DNA of 64,000 nt from CAVTWH01 sp963850915 (GTDB taxonomy: Bacteria; Actinomycetota; Actinomycetes; Mycobacteriales; Micromonosporaceae), in the NCBI GenBank assembly GCA_963850915.1, contig CAWKND010000005.1, positions 186,001 through 250,000 on the forward strand. The letters are read 5' to 3'. Position 1 is the stretch's first letter, and each line of letters starts with the position of its first letter. Position numbers and translations under genes: made by a program. The notes under the pieces were generated by a model. It was given only the letters and a program-made list of their open reading frames with translations, had not been told where the DNA came from and did no database searches. Below are positions 24,735 through 34,827 of this stretch, piece after piece.

Positions 24735-25367
24735 TTGGCACTCGACCGACAGCGGATCGTCGCCGAGGCCGTCGCACTACTGGACGCCGAAGGCCTCGAC
24801 GGCGTGACGACCCGCAAGCTCGCCGCGCGGCTAGGGGTGCAATCGCCGACCCTCTACTGGCATCTGCCCAACAAGGCGGCGCTCGTCACCGCGATTGCCG
24901 ACGCGATCCTCGACCAGGAGTTCGGCGACATGTCGCCGCCCGAGCCGGATCAGCACTGGCAGGACTGGCTGAGCGGCCTGGCCGAGCGGCTGCGTCGAGC
25001 GCTGCTCGCCCATCCGGACGGCGCCCGGGTCATCTCCGCCTCGCAGCTGTCCGTCACCATGGCGGCGATCTCCGAACTGGCCATGAGCACCCTGGTGGCG
25101 CAGGGCATTGCGTTGCGACAGGCCCGCGTGATCGTGCTGACCGTCGAGCGCTTCACGGTCGGGCACGTCCTGGAAGAACAGGCCACCCGCCCGGACGCCG
25201 AGGCGCTGAAAGACTTCGACCTGACCACATTCACCGAGCAGCACCCCACCTTGGTGACCGCGATCGCCGAGTACTTCCGGCCCGGCCGCACCGTGGATGA
25301 CCTGTTCCGCGACTGTCTAGAGGTGGTCATTGAGGGCGCCGCGGTCAAAGCCGGGGCCAACTCCTGA
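24735..25367 (+). CDS. TetR-type repressor (TetR_C family)
   Basis: A 210-residue regulator that follows the Tn10 TetR layout closely. The HTH contains GVTTRKLAARLGVQSPTLYWHLPNK (about residues 24-48; TLYWH is the operator-reading helix end), followed by a WQDWL segment, RALLAHPDGA, and a C-terminal core with ERFTVGHVLEEQ, all at the positions found in tetracycline repressors. The TTG start has ggagg eight bases upstream. Two tet operators lie just upstream, so both autoregulation and control of the divergent frame are expected. Tetracycline-type or other polycyclic ligands are plausible; no TetA-like pump lies adjacent. Confidence 0.88.
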   Translation: MALDRQRIVAEAVALLDAEGLDGVTTRKLAARLGVQSPTLYWHLPNKAALVTAIADAILDQEFGDMSPPEPDQHWQDWLSGLAERLRRALLAHPDGARVISASQLSVTMAAISELAMSTLVAQGIALRQARVIVLTVERFTVGHVLEEQATRPDAEALKDFDLTTFTEQHPTLVTAIAEYFRPGRTVDDLFRDCLEVVIEGAAVKAGANS

Positions 25368-25450
25368 CCGATCATCCGCTATGCGGGAGCGGATCTGACG
25401 CGAGTGGCTCATCGACGGGGACCACGGACCGCCGCGTCTCACGAATACGC

Positions 25451-25484
25451 AAGCGGGGCCGCCTTCGTGGAGGCGGCCCCGCTT
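25451..25484. terminator. Bidirectional hairpin terminator
   Basis: A perfect 13-bp stem (aagcggggccgcc at 25451-25463 against 25472-25484) with an eight-base loop, lying between the convergent TetR and nuclease genes. Its flanking aa/tt pairs make it suitable for both directions. Confidence 0.85.
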
Positions 25485-25513
25485 GCTATCGCACGGTCAG
25501 GACAAGCGGTCGG

Positions 25514-28500
25514 TCAGGACACGGCCTTCCAGGGACCGTAGGGCTGACCGGGCGTCTGGTTGCGGGTCCACCACTGGGCGACGTACTTCTTGCCCTGGTA
25601 GACGACGACGTCGCCGGCGTTGAAGATGCGGGACGGGGTCCAGACCGCGGTGCCGTCCGGCGCGGTGGCGATCTGCTCCCACGGCCCGTACGGGTCGCCC
25701 GGGCGTCTGGTTCTGCGTCCACCACAGCGCCCGCCAGGTGGAGCCCGTTGTAGGTCACCAGGTCGCCGCCGTTGTAGATCGTCGAGGCGCTCCACGCCGG
25801 CGCGGGGTCGCCGGCAGGTTCAGCCCGACGACGACCGGGTCGTGGTCGGAGGCCGCGAACGGGTCGGTCGCCGTTGAACAGCAGCGTGGCGTTGTAGTTG
25901 TAGCGGCTGTAGGCGTAGGCGACCGCCTCCTGGGCGTTGATCTGCCACACGTCGGCGCCGGTGACCATGGCGCGGGCGGCCGGGCTGGCCAGCACGTGGT
26001 CGAGCGAGCCCTCCAGACCGTTGAACGAGTAGGTCTGCTCGGCCGGGTCGAAGCGTGCTGCCCAGGTCGGTGTAGCCGGCCTGCGTACAGCACCTGCAGC
26101 GGGTCCTCGTGGGTGTAGGCGTTGAAGTCGCCGACCAGGAAGATCCGGTCGGTGCCCAGGGCTCGCCGCCACCTGCGTGGCGAACGCCTTCACGTCCTGC
26201 GCCTCGTGCACCCGGGTGGCGTTGAACGCGCCCTGGTCGACGGCCGGCGAGGACGTGTCCTCGACGTCGCCGGGGTAGAGCGGGGTGCCCGGCGCCCTTG
26301 GACTTCCAGTGGTTGGCGACGACCAGGAACGCGTCGGCGTCGGTCGCGCCGGCCTTCTTGAAGCCCTGGGCCAGCGGCTCGCGGGCGATCGAGAACGGCT
26401 GGCCGGGGCCCGAGTCGCCGGTCAGCACCACCGGACGGGCCGACCGAGCGCGACCTCCGCCGGCTTGTAGATGAACGCGGTGCGGATGACGTCCTGCTGG
26501 TCCAGCGGCGGCAGCTTGTCGGCGGCCGGCGACGGCGACGTACGCCCACACGGTCGAGCCGGCGGCCGCGTTGAGCGCGTCGACCAGACCGGCGAGCGCG
26601 GTGTCGCGCGGCTCGCCGAACTTGGCCGAGTTCTCGACCTCCTCCAGCGAGACGATGCTGGCGCCGAGCCGGTTGATGCCGGTGACGATCTTCGACTGCT
26701 GACGGGCGAAGCTGGCGTCGTCGGCGGCGCCGCGCGGGCCGGCGCTGCCGTCGGTGCCGGTGCAGGTGTTGACGCGCGATGTGGTTGCCGGCGCGGTCGT
26801 TGTAGTAGGTGCAGGTGCCCAGGCCCGGCGGCGACGTAGCGCTGCGCCGGTCATCGGGAAGTAGTTCTCGACGTTGAAGGTGGCCAGCCGCACGGTGCCG
26901 CCGACGGCGGCCGGCTGCTGGTTGCCGGTGCGGGTGTCGCTGAACGTCGCCACGGCCGAGCCGTCGTCGGTGACCTGGCTGGTCGGCTGGAAGTTCCACA
27001 GCGAGAACCGGTACTCGAGGATCACCGGCTGGTGGAAGGTCACCTTCGAGCCGACGCTGACCGGGTTGGTCGGGCGTGAGCCACGGCAGCGGCGTGCCGG
27101 TGTTGGCGCTGCGTGCTGTAGTTCAGGCTCGACCCGTCGTCCAGGGTCACCATGCGGGCGGCGTTGTCGGCGGCCACGGCCTGCGCCTGGGCGCTGCCGG
27201 CGGGCCGGCATCGGTCGGCTGGCGCAGCGGCGTGTCACCGGCGGCCAGGGTGAACGAGCCGTAGAAGTTGGCGTCGTAGTTGTCCGACACGGTGAAGTCG
27301 CCCTGCGGCGCGATCAGCTCGCCCTCGTGCGCCTCCTTCTGCGCGTCGGTGGCGAGGTCCGACCACGGGATCGCGTCCGGCACGACGGCCGGCAGCGCGG
27401 TGTCGAGCTTCGGTCACCGTCGGCGCCGTGATCTCGGTCTCGCCCTGGAACTCCGGCACCTTGCCGGTGACCTGGACGCTGTCGCCGACGGCCACCTGGC
27501 CGGCCGAGACGCGAGCCGAAGACGAACACCGCGTCGGAGGCGCCCGGCGTCGCGTCGGCGTCGGTACCGCCGGCGCCGCCGGTCTCCAGGAAGAAGCCGT
27601 TGAAGCCGCCGGTCGGGTAGTCGGCGGTCACGACGCCCTCGGTGGTCACGGTCTGGCCGGCGTACGGCGAGGTGTCGGTGTTGGTGCCCTGGATCGCGGC
27701 GATCGGCAGCGACGGTCGCCGGAGCCGCGACCTGGTAGGTGAAGGACGCCGAGCCGCTGGCGCCGGCCGAGTCGGTCGCGGTCACCGTCACCGACGAGGT
27801 GCCGGCCGCGCGTCGGGGTACCCGAGATGACCCCGTCCGACGGAGATCGACAGACCGGCGGGCAGGCCGGTCGCCGTCCAGGTGTACGGCGCGGTGCCGC
27901 CCGACGCAGCTCAGGGTCAGCGGCGTGATCGCGGTGCCGGCCGTCGCGTTCTGCGTGCCCGGGTTGGTCACCGTGACACGCGGCGGTGCCGCCGTCGGAC
28001 GCCGCGTTCTGCGGGGTCGGCGTGGCGACCGTGGAAGTCGGCGGCGTTGTTGTCGGTGTCGGTGCCGGCCGCGTCGCGCTGGTAGCTCAGGACGACCGAG
28101 TTGCCGGTCGGTGCCGTGCCCTCCGGCGAGTTGCTGGTACCCCAGCCGATCTTGTCGATGACCGACGCGTCGGTGGGCAGCACGCCCGACGGCGCTGGCG
28201 GCGATGAAGAGCGGTGCCGCCGCCGGCGCCCGGGTTGACGCTGCCGCCGGTGCTCAGGTCGGGCGTGGGCAGCGGCGCGCCGGGTTGGTGGTGGCGCCGT
28301 TGCCCGGCAGCTGGATGAGGAAGTGCCCGTGCGCGGCGACCGTCCCCGACAGCGCGAACACCTGCGCGCCGCTCGGCACGACCGTGCTGGTCGGCGCGCG
28401 GTACTGCAGCGTGTCGCCGGTCAGCGCGATGGCGCTCGAGGTCGGGTTGTAGAGCTCGACGAACTTGTTGAGGTAGCTGGCGCCGGACGGAGCCGCCGTT

Positions 28501-28635
28501 GACGTACGCCTCGCTGATGACGAGCGACGTGCCGCCGGGGTTGGCCGACGCCGACCCAGTGAACAACGGGCACAGGATGCCCGCTGTAGTTATGGACAAG
28601 GCGATTGCGAGTCGCCTGACGGGCGCGCGGGACAT
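25514..28635 (-). pseudogene. Frameshifted ExeM/NucH-type secreted nuclease
   Basis: Following the best frame piece by piece gives a single long exported protein: signal peptide (LAIALSITTAGILC...ASA); lamin-tail domain (LVISEAYVNGG, later LSTGGSVNPGAGG and SVIDKIGWGTSNSPEG); an Ig/putative-binding segment; an OB-like stretch (VFVFGSRLG region); and an endonuclease/exonuclease/phosphatase domain with RLATFNVENYF, SLEEVEN, NHWKSKG and DFN-type motifs. It ends with two CBM5/12-like modules (IYNGGDLVTYNGLHL; IFNAGDVVVYQGKKYVAQWW). The reading frame changes repeatedly, roughly every 50-150 bases, by single-base gains or losses while the protein sense is kept. Substitutions and stop codons are otherwise rare. 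This means either recent decay or residual assembly errors in a very GC-rich region. Confidence 0.75.
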
Positions 28636-29117
28636 GAAGCCTCGACCTCCAGTGAGCTGCGGTTCGGCGTCAGCGTCCTGTACGCCGTGTCTGGGAGGAC
28701 GCTAAGCGGGTGCCCTCAACATACCGGCGGACGAAAGGTGAACGGCGTGTGTCGGGTGCCCGGACGCCAGAGAGATGTAGCGGGCAAACCGGGGCACGCA
28801 GGTACCAACCGCTCCCGCATCGGAGGCCGGACGGCCTCCTCAACGGCCACAGTTCCGACATTACTGGCGCAGAAGCTTCCAATATGGATGAAGCCGACGC
28901 AACCTGAATGAAGTGACGTCCTGCGCGCGAACAGATGCGGGCAATATCAAGGGTGCACAGCGTCGCGCTCGTGGGTGGTCGCCATGAGGTCAACGATGGG
29001 CGATCCATCCGGCCCGACAGCTGCCGGCCACCACAAGCGACAGTCGTGAACGAGACGCCGACCGGCCCAGCGGTCAGCGCGCCAGCATGGCGGCAGCGAG
29101 GGCCGGCACGAAAGCGG
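28636..29117. other. Gap upstream of nuclease
   Basis: No supported gene. It should contain the promoter of the nuclease at its left end (ribosome site ggtcgagg region near 28640). No dyads of note were found. Confidence 0.4.
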
Positions 29118-29156
29118 CGGCCCCTGGCCGGCTGTGACGCCGACCAGGGGCCGCTT
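29118..29156 (-). terminator. Hairpin terminator of ABC/phosphoesterase operon
   Basis: cggcccctgg (29118-29127) pairs with ccaggggccg (29144-29153). It lies about 15 bases beyond the stop of the large phosphoesterase gene. Confidence 0.75.
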
Positions 29157-29171
29157 GGTCAATCGCTTCGG

Positions 29172-31925
29172 TCAGTCGGTATCGGCTGAGGGAATGAAGG
29201 AGCCGGGCACGTCATTCGGTGCGTAGATCTTGCTCTCGCCCGGATAGGGCATCTTCCAGTCGTGCGCTTCGTACCAGTCGAAGTGGTTCATCTGCGCGGG
29301 GTTGGCGAAGTCGGCCCTGGCGTCCGGCCCGGTGAGCTTCTGGTTCTTCTTCCAGTCCGCCCACTTCGCCGCGATGCCCTGCATGCCCGCCGGTACGACA
29401 CCGGTCGGCGCGGCCGCCGCCGTGACGTCCTGCGGTGCGGGCACATCCGCGCCGCAGGGAGGCAGGGCGGTTGTCGCCAGACCGGCGGTCAGCGACGTGC
29501 GGTTGGGCAGCGCGGTGTACGGCGTGAAGTCCGGCTTCTGGGTGAACGCGTCCGTCATCGGGCTGGCGGCGCTGTCCTTCTGGTTCATCGGCTGAATCCC
29601 GAGGATCTGCTCGATGGTCCGGATCATCGTGATCTGCGAGTAGTAGTGGCTGTCGACCACACCATGCTTCGCGTACGGGCTGATGATCTGGATGGGAGCC
29701 CGGTGGCCGTCGACGTGGTCGAGGCCCGCCTGCGAGTCGTCCTCGACCACGAAGATCGCCGAGTCCTTCCAGTACGGGCTGTGCGAGATCTCGTCGACGA
29801 TCTTGCCGACCGCCAGGTCGTTGTCCGCGACCTGGGCGGCCCCGTTCGGCGGACCACCGGTGTGGTCGCTGGAGAGCCAGAACATGTTGAGGTTCGCCGG
29901 ACCGTTCTGCTCGAAGTCCTTCTTCCAGATCTGGTACCGGTAGATGTCCGGGACACTGGTGTCGAACTTCGGGAAGCCGGGTACCGACACGCTGTTGAGT
30001 GAGGGGATCGGCGAGGAGGAGACCATGGGGTAGGCGGTGTTCTGCCCGGTCGCCGCCATGTTCTTGGTGTCGCAATATAGGTTCTGCCAACTCGCGTCGG
30101 CGGGCTTGGTCAGGAATTGGTGGAACTCACCGAAGTCGCGCACCGTGTCGCCGGCCGCCTGTGCGCCGGTCCAGAGGAAGCCCGACTTCTGGTGGCCGAG
30201 GGCATCGTCCTCGGTGTCGTAGCTGCGCAGGTACTCACCGGCAGAGGACTCGGTGTACTCAGGGTCGTCGGCCTGCATCAGCCAGTTGTGACCCTCAGCG
30301 GAGTTGGTGCCGATGTCGTACGTGTTGTCGTAGAGCCCGAACTGCAGGGCGAGCGCGTGCTGGTTCGGCGTCACGTTCTCGCCGTACTGGGCCAGCGTCG
30401 GGTCGCCGTTGCCGACCGGCATGTCACCGAAGACCTGGTCGTAGGTCCGGTTCTCCTTGACCAGCAGGAACACGTGCTTGATCACCGATGGGGCGCCGAG
30501 CTTCAGCGGTACCGGCACAGGTTTGGCTTTGTCCCTGCCATCGGCCAGTGTGACAGAGCCGCCGTTCCAACCGTTCTGGGCGAAGACCTTGCCCGTGTAG
30601 CTCCTGATTTTGCCGTCGTTCGGCAGCTTGAACCGCGTCAGGCTCGACGTGGTGTCGTGGGTGCCGTGGTTGTAGGCGTTGCGCCGGGCGTCGATACCGC
30701 GAGTGTTGGAGACCACGATGTCCTTGCCGACGGTGGCGATCTCCGCGGGGAAGTAGTCCGTCGGGAGCAGGCCGATGTAGCTGACCGGCTCCTGCGGCTT
30801 CGTGTACTTGTAGACGGCGACCGCGTTGGCGCGGCCGAGCGTCACCAGCAGGTGACCGTCGTCGGTCAGCGTCACGCCGTTGGGTTCGTAGCCGACCGAC
30901 GCCTGCGGCCACGGCTGGGTGGCGATGGTCTGGACGACCTTGTCCTTGGCCGTGTCGATGACGGACACGTCGTTGGTGGCCGTGTTGGTGACGAAGACCG
31001 CGCCCTTCGCGGCGTAGACGGCGGTCGGGTGCAGACCGACGTCGATGCTCTTGGCGACCGCCGTCGGGTGCGTCAGGTCGATGACGCTGACGGTACCGGT
31101 GGTGGCGGCGCCGGTGTTCGGGTCCGCCACGATCGGGGTGTTGTACGAGTTGAGCGTGGTGTCGCCGGCCTGTGCCGGACGGCCGCCCTCGTTGCTGACG
31201 TACAGCTTGCTGCCGACCTTCACCATGCCGCGCGGGGCGTTGCCGACGCTCCAGCTCTGCACGATCGCGCCGGTTGCCGCGTCGATGGCGACGACGCGGT
31301 TCTGGCCGTTGACGGCGGAGTAGACGGTGGAGCCGTCCGCCGAGAACACTGCCGCGCCAACGAGTGCGTGGTTGGCGCCCTGGGCGGCGATGGTGACGAA
31401 CGTCGGGTTGGCGAGGCTGCCGTCGGCGTTCACGGTGAACTTGCGGTACCCGTCGGTCTGGCCCAGCCACAGCTGGGTGCCGTCGGGGGAGTAGGTGGGA
31501 CCTTCCTGGCCCACGTCGTTGCCGCTGATGCTCAGGTTCGCCGCGGCGTTGTTGCCGATGAGCTGCTGCACCTTCCAGTTCTTCAGGTCCACGATGGCAA
31601 GCGCCTCGCCGCCGTCGGTGATGCTGGCCGCGAGGTGGGTACCGTTCGGGCTGACCGAGGACGACATGATCTTGCCGGTGTTGATGACCAGGCGGTCGCC
31701 GATCGGGTCGATGTACTGGTCGGAGGAGATGACCAGACCCTTGTCGGTGTTCTGGCCGACCTGGTCGCTGCCGAACTCGTGCGTCTGGGCGTACGCGACG
31801 CCCGAACCGACGGCGAGTACGGCTGCGGTGGTGCCGAGGGTGACGATCGGCATCTTCCGGCCCATCAATTGGAGGCCGGAGTTGACTTTGCTGACAGGCT
31901 GCCTGCGGCGGCGCGTCACTTGCAT
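29172..31925 (-). CDS. Secreted beta-propeller/alkaline-phosphatase-superfamily phosphoesterase
   Basis: A 917-residue exported protein with a twin-basic, long N-terminus and signal segment (about 1-46, ending GVAYA). A YncE-like seven-bladed propeller occupies about 55-470, with repeats such as VSPNGTHLAAS, YSPDGTQLW, FSADGSTVYSA and GTVSVIDLTHPTAV. The phosphoesterase domain at about 480-830 has KENRTYDQVFGD, SAEGHNWL, FVVEDDSQAGLDHVDGHRAP and YYSQITMIRTIEQ, the metal-binding pattern of phospholipase C/acid phosphatase-type enzymes. Both domains look complete. It is the last gene of an operon, three bases after the ABC permease stop. Confidence 0.9.
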   Translation of the reverse strand: MQVTRRRRQPVSKVNSGLQLMGRKMPIVTLGTTAAVLAVGSGVAYAQTHEFGSDQVGQNTDKGLVISSDQYIDPIGDRLVINTGKIMSSSVSPNGTHLAASITDGGEALAIVDLKNWKVQQLIGNNAAANLSISGNDVGQEGPTYSPDGTQLWLGQTDGYRKFTVNADGSLANPTFVTIAAQGANHALVGAAVFSADGSTVYSAVNGQNRVVAIDAATGAIVQSWSVGNAPRGMVKVGSKLYVSNEGGRPAQAGDTTLNSYNTPIVADPNTGAATTGTVSVIDLTHPTAVAKSIDVGLHPTAVYAAKGAVFVTNTATNDVSVIDTAKDKVVQTIATQPWPQASVGYEPNGVTLTDDGHLLVTLGRANAVAVYKYTKPQEPVSYIGLLPTDYFPAEIATVGKDIVVSNTRGIDARRNAYNHGTHDTTSSLTRFKLPNDGKIRSYTGKVFAQNGWNGGSVTLADGRDKAKPVPVPLKLGAPSVIKHVFLLVKENRTYDQVFGDMPVGNGDPTLAQYGENVTPNQHALALQFGLYDNTYDIGTNSAEGHNWLMQADDPEYTESSAGEYLRSYDTEDDALGHQKSGFLWTGAQAAGDTVRDFGEFHQFLTKPADASWQNLYCDTKNMAATGQNTAYPMVSSSPIPSLNSVSVPGFPKFDTSVPDIYRYQIWKKDFEQNGPANLNMFWLSSDHTGGPPNGAAQVADNDLAVGKIVDEISHSPYWKDSAIFVVEDDSQAGLDHVDGHRAPIQIISPYAKHGVVDSHYYSQITMIRTIEQILGIQPMNQKDSAASPMTDAFTQKPDFTPYTALPNRTSLTAGLATTALPPCGADVPAPQDVTAAAAPTGVVPAGMQGIAAKWADWKKNQKLTGPDARADFANPAQMNHFDWYEAHDWKMPYPGESKIYAPNDVPGSFIPSADTD

Positions 31926-31928
31926 GGG

Positions 31929-33287
31929 CTATCCCTTCGTACTGGTGGGGAGCAGCTCGACGTTGCCGTCGAACTGCCAGAGCGGGTTCGGTACGTCCCC
32001 GACCGGGGTACGTACCAGGAAGTAGCCGTTCACTTCCTTCGGTCCATCGCCATCGGCCATGAACCGCCCGTCTGCGCTGACGTCGAGCTGGTAGATCGCC
32101 GTCCCCACGGCATCGACGTCGGGGAGGTGCCAGGAGACGACGCAACGCCAGTCGTTGCCCGGCCCCTCAGCGGTACGCGCGCCGCCGCCCTTGTCGCACG
32201 CCGCCGAAGTCTTCAGCTGCGCTTCGGTGACGTCCGGGCGGCCCAGCTGCTTGGTCTGGATGCGGTACAGGTGGGCGAAGGCTGTCGCCACGGACCGCTC
32301 CACCTTGGGTTCGTCGATCCCGGAGCCGGTGGCGCCCGTCGCGCCGGCAACGACCACGACGGTCAGGATCAGCAGGACGACCAGCGGCAGGACGCCGACG
32401 CTCAAGGCACGCCGCCCGGAGACATCGTCGGTCAGGTTGGTGAAGTCGCGCCCCAGGAAGATCCGGTACGCCAGCGCCGCCGCGGTCGCGGCCCACGCCA
32501 GGCTGACCACGATGCCGATCAGCAGCGGGCCCACCTGCGCGGGGCTGGCGAACAAGCCGTCCCAGGCGATGAAGGCGTACCCGGGCAGCGCAAGCCGTAC
32601 GGCGACGGGCAGCGGCAGCATCTGAGCCAGCTGCATCGCCAGCGCCACCAGCGCGGGCAGCAGCAGGCCCATCGGGGAGCGTCCCAACGCGACGGAGCCG
32701 AGCAGCCCGATCGCGGCGAGCGCCAGCGTCGGTGCGAGGACGCAGCACCAGGCCAGCAGTACGTTCCCGGCGGCGTCCCCGGGTGAGAGCAGGTGGCCGT
32801 CGAGGCCGATGAGTGGCTGGTTGCCCACCGCCAGCAGCCCGCCGATCGTGCTGGACACGGCCAGTCCGGCCACCAAGGCCACGATGACGCTGAGGCTGGC
32901 CAGGGCCTTCGCCGCGAAGATCCGGCGCGGCGAGCGCACTGCCACGAGTAGGTGGCGCCAGGTGCCGAGCCGGTCCTCGGAGGCGAACACGTCGCCGGCG
33001 ACCACGGAGGTCAGCAGCGGCAGCGCCCAGGTGCCGGCGAAGCCGAGTGTCACCAGCGGTCCAGCCCAGCCTGAGGCGAGCATCCAACGGCCGAAGAGGG
33101 TGTCGACCGGCAGCGAACTCTGCTGGCTCACCGCGGCGACGAACAGCCCCGGCACGATCCAGCATGCGAGGACCAGCAGCCGGATCCGCCACTGCGCGAG
33201 CAGTTTGACCATTTCGAAGCGGTACCCCCGGGATACCGGGACGCGGTGGGCGACCGCAACGGGGGTCTCGGCGATGGTCGCGGTCAC
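31929..33287 (-). CDS. ABC-2 type permease with large external domain
   Basis: A 452-residue membrane protein with six hydrophobic helices in the first 330 residues (about 38-60, 75-100, 120-150, 170-195, 205-225, 235-255 and one at about 290-315). An extracytoplasmic domain of about 110 residues at the C-terminus contains two Cys and a Trp-rich end (PLWQFDGNVELLP). The GTG start overlaps the ATPase stop (GTGA). Together they form an ABC-2 exporter. The external tail is unusual for ABC-2 permeases and is placed to meet the secreted phosphoesterase encoded directly after it. Confidence 0.82.
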   Translation of the reverse strand: MTATIAETPVAVAHRVPVSRGYRFEMVKLLAQWRIRLLVLACWIVPGLFVAAVSQQSSLPVDTLFGRWMLASGWAGPLVTLGFAGTWALPLLTSVVAGDVFASEDRLGTWRHLLVAVRSPRRIFAAKALASLSVIVALVAGLAVSSTIGGLLAVGNQPLIGLDGHLLSPGDAAGNVLLAWCCVLAPTLALAAIGLLGSVALGRSPMGLLLPALVALAMQLAQMLPLPVAVRLALPGYAFIAWDGLFASPAQVGPLLIGIVVSLAWAATAAALAYRIFLGRDFTNLTDDVSGRRALSVGVLPLVVLLILTVVVVAGATGATGSGIDEPKVERSVATAFAHLYRIQTKQLGRPDVTEAQLKTSAACDKGGGARTAEGPGNDWRCVVSWHLPDVDAVGTAIYQLDVSADGRFMADGDGPKEVNGYFLVRTPVGDVPNPLWQFDGNVELLPTSTKG

Positions 33288-34225
33288 TGGCCGTCCTCCT
33301 GCTGTTCGGTGAGGGTGAGGAACGCGGCCTCGAGAGGCGACACCAGGGGTGCCAGTTCGCGTACTTTGATGCCGGCGTGCACCAGCCGCTCCACCAGTTC
33401 GTCGAGCGCTGGCACGGGTGCGCGTACGACGAGCGCTGCGGCGCTGTTGGGTGTCGCGGTGTCGTCGACGATGTGGATCGCGGCCACCTCTGCGGCGACT
33501 GTGCGGGCGGCCGTGGGGTCGGAGGTGAGCAGTCGGTAGTCCAGTTCGCGCTGCTCGGCGGCGAGCTTGGTGAGTGGTCCGGAGAACACGACTCGTCCGG
33601 TGGCCAGGATGGTGACCTCGGAGCACAGGGCCTCGACGTCGTCCATGCGGTGGCTGGACAGCACGATGCTCGTACCGTCGACCGCGAGTCGGTTGAGGAC
33701 GCCGTGGACGTGTTTCTTGCCGGCCGGGTCCAGTCCGTTGGAGGGCTCGTCGAGTACGAGCAGCCGCGGCGTGGTGAGCAGTGCGGCGGCGAGTCCGAGC
33801 CGCTGGCGCATGCCGAGCGAGAAGCCGCGGGTGCGGTCGTCGGCGACGTCGGTGAGGCCGACCTGGTCGAGCGCGTCGTCGATCCCGACTGTTTGTGCGT
33901 CGCGGCCATGCAGAGCGGCCAGTGCGGCGAGGTTCTGTCGGGCGGTGAGCGAGGGATAGAGGCCGGGGCCGTCCACGAAGCCGGCGACACCGTCGGGGGA
34001 GGCGAGCGCCCGTCCCACTGGGGTACCCAGAATTCTGAGGTGTCCGCTGTCGGCGACCGAAAGTCCCAGGAGGAGGCCGAGCAGGGTGGTCTTGCCGGCG
34101 CCGTTCGGTCCGACCACCCCGTGGATCTGGCCGCGCGGTACGTCCAGATCGATGCCGTCGAGTGCGACAACCTCGCCGAAGCACTTGTTGATACCGCGGG
34201 CCTGGACTGCGAGGAGTGTGTCCAT
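33284..34225 (-). CDS. ABC transporter ATPase (ABC-2 exporter)
   Basis: A 313-residue ATPase with Walker A GPNGAGKTT (about 39-47), signature FSLGMRQRLGLAAALL, Walker B LLVLDEPSNGLDP and switch His in LSSHRMDDVE. The C-terminal extension (about 220-313) is typical of ABC-2 drug/polymer exporter ATPases of the CcmA/BcrA type. The ATG at 34225 has aggagg five bases upstream; the slightly longer frame lacks a ribosome site. First gene of a three-gene unit with permease and phosphoesterase. Confidence 0.92.
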   Translation of the reverse strand: MDTLLAVQARGINKCFGEVVALDGIDLDVPRGQIHGVVGPNGAGKTTLLGLLLGLSVADSGHLRILGTPVGRALASPDGVAGFVDGPGLYPSLTARQNLAALAALHGRDAQTVGIDDALDQVGLTDVADDRTRGFSLGMRQRLGLAAALLTTPRLLVLDEPSNGLDPAGKKHVHGVLNRLAVDGTSIVLSSHRMDDVEALCSEVTILATGRVVFSGPLTKLAAEQRELDYRLLTSDPTAARTVAAEVAAIHIVDDTATPNSAAALVVRAPVPALDELVERLVHAGIKVRELAPLVSPLEAAFLTLTEQQEDGQ

Positions 34226-34827
34226 AGGTCCTCCTTGGTTGCCTCCCAGCAACCTAGGGACGGCACCCTACGCAGGTAATGGACAATGCATGGACATATA
34301 TCGAACTTCAGATGATCGACGGCCCGCGGCGTCGCGCACTCCGCCGAGGTCGGCGGCGGTCGATGTTGGTGAACAGTCGGGTTAACGAGCCGCCCGCTGG
34401 CCGACCTTGTGGAGAACTGGCAGCGGGTCCATCTGCGCGACTGTCTCCACTCGGCCGGACCAGCCGGTGGGCCGCGTAGGGGTTGGTGGAGGTGACCCTG
34501 GCGGCGCCGCGGAACCTCGGTGCACGACATCAAGGGACCTTCGAGTCACGTACGCCGCCCGGGCCTCCTACTCGGCTTCGACGACGAGCCGCCGTTCTAA
34601 CCGTCGCGGTTGCCGGCGGCGGAGAGGAACTGACCCGTGACTGAGTTTCACGCCTGCCAGTGAGGATCGCCGTGGCAGGTTCGGGGTTGAGGAACATTGG
34701 TACAGAAATCGGCGCCAGCGACGATCTTGGCCTTGGAGTCGCAGAGGTTTCGATTATCTGATGTGTCGATCCGTAGGTTGGTTCAGAATCGGCACGTGTC
34801 GGCGACAGTCTCGGCGAGGATGGTGCG
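34226..34827. other. Gap between divergent ABC operon and methyltransferase
   Basis: The open frames here are shadows or lack starts. The stretch must hold two divergent promoters. The patch at 34280-34320 is AT-richer (atggacatatatcgaacttcag area) and is the likeliest promoter for the ABC operon, but no operator could be defined. Confidence 0.4.

Noticed and set aside
30117..32786. 889-codon plus-strand open frame opposite the phosphoesterase and permease
   Set aside because: Antisense shadow: Val/Arg/Gly-rich with no motifs, while both minus-strand genes have complete domains and operon spacing.
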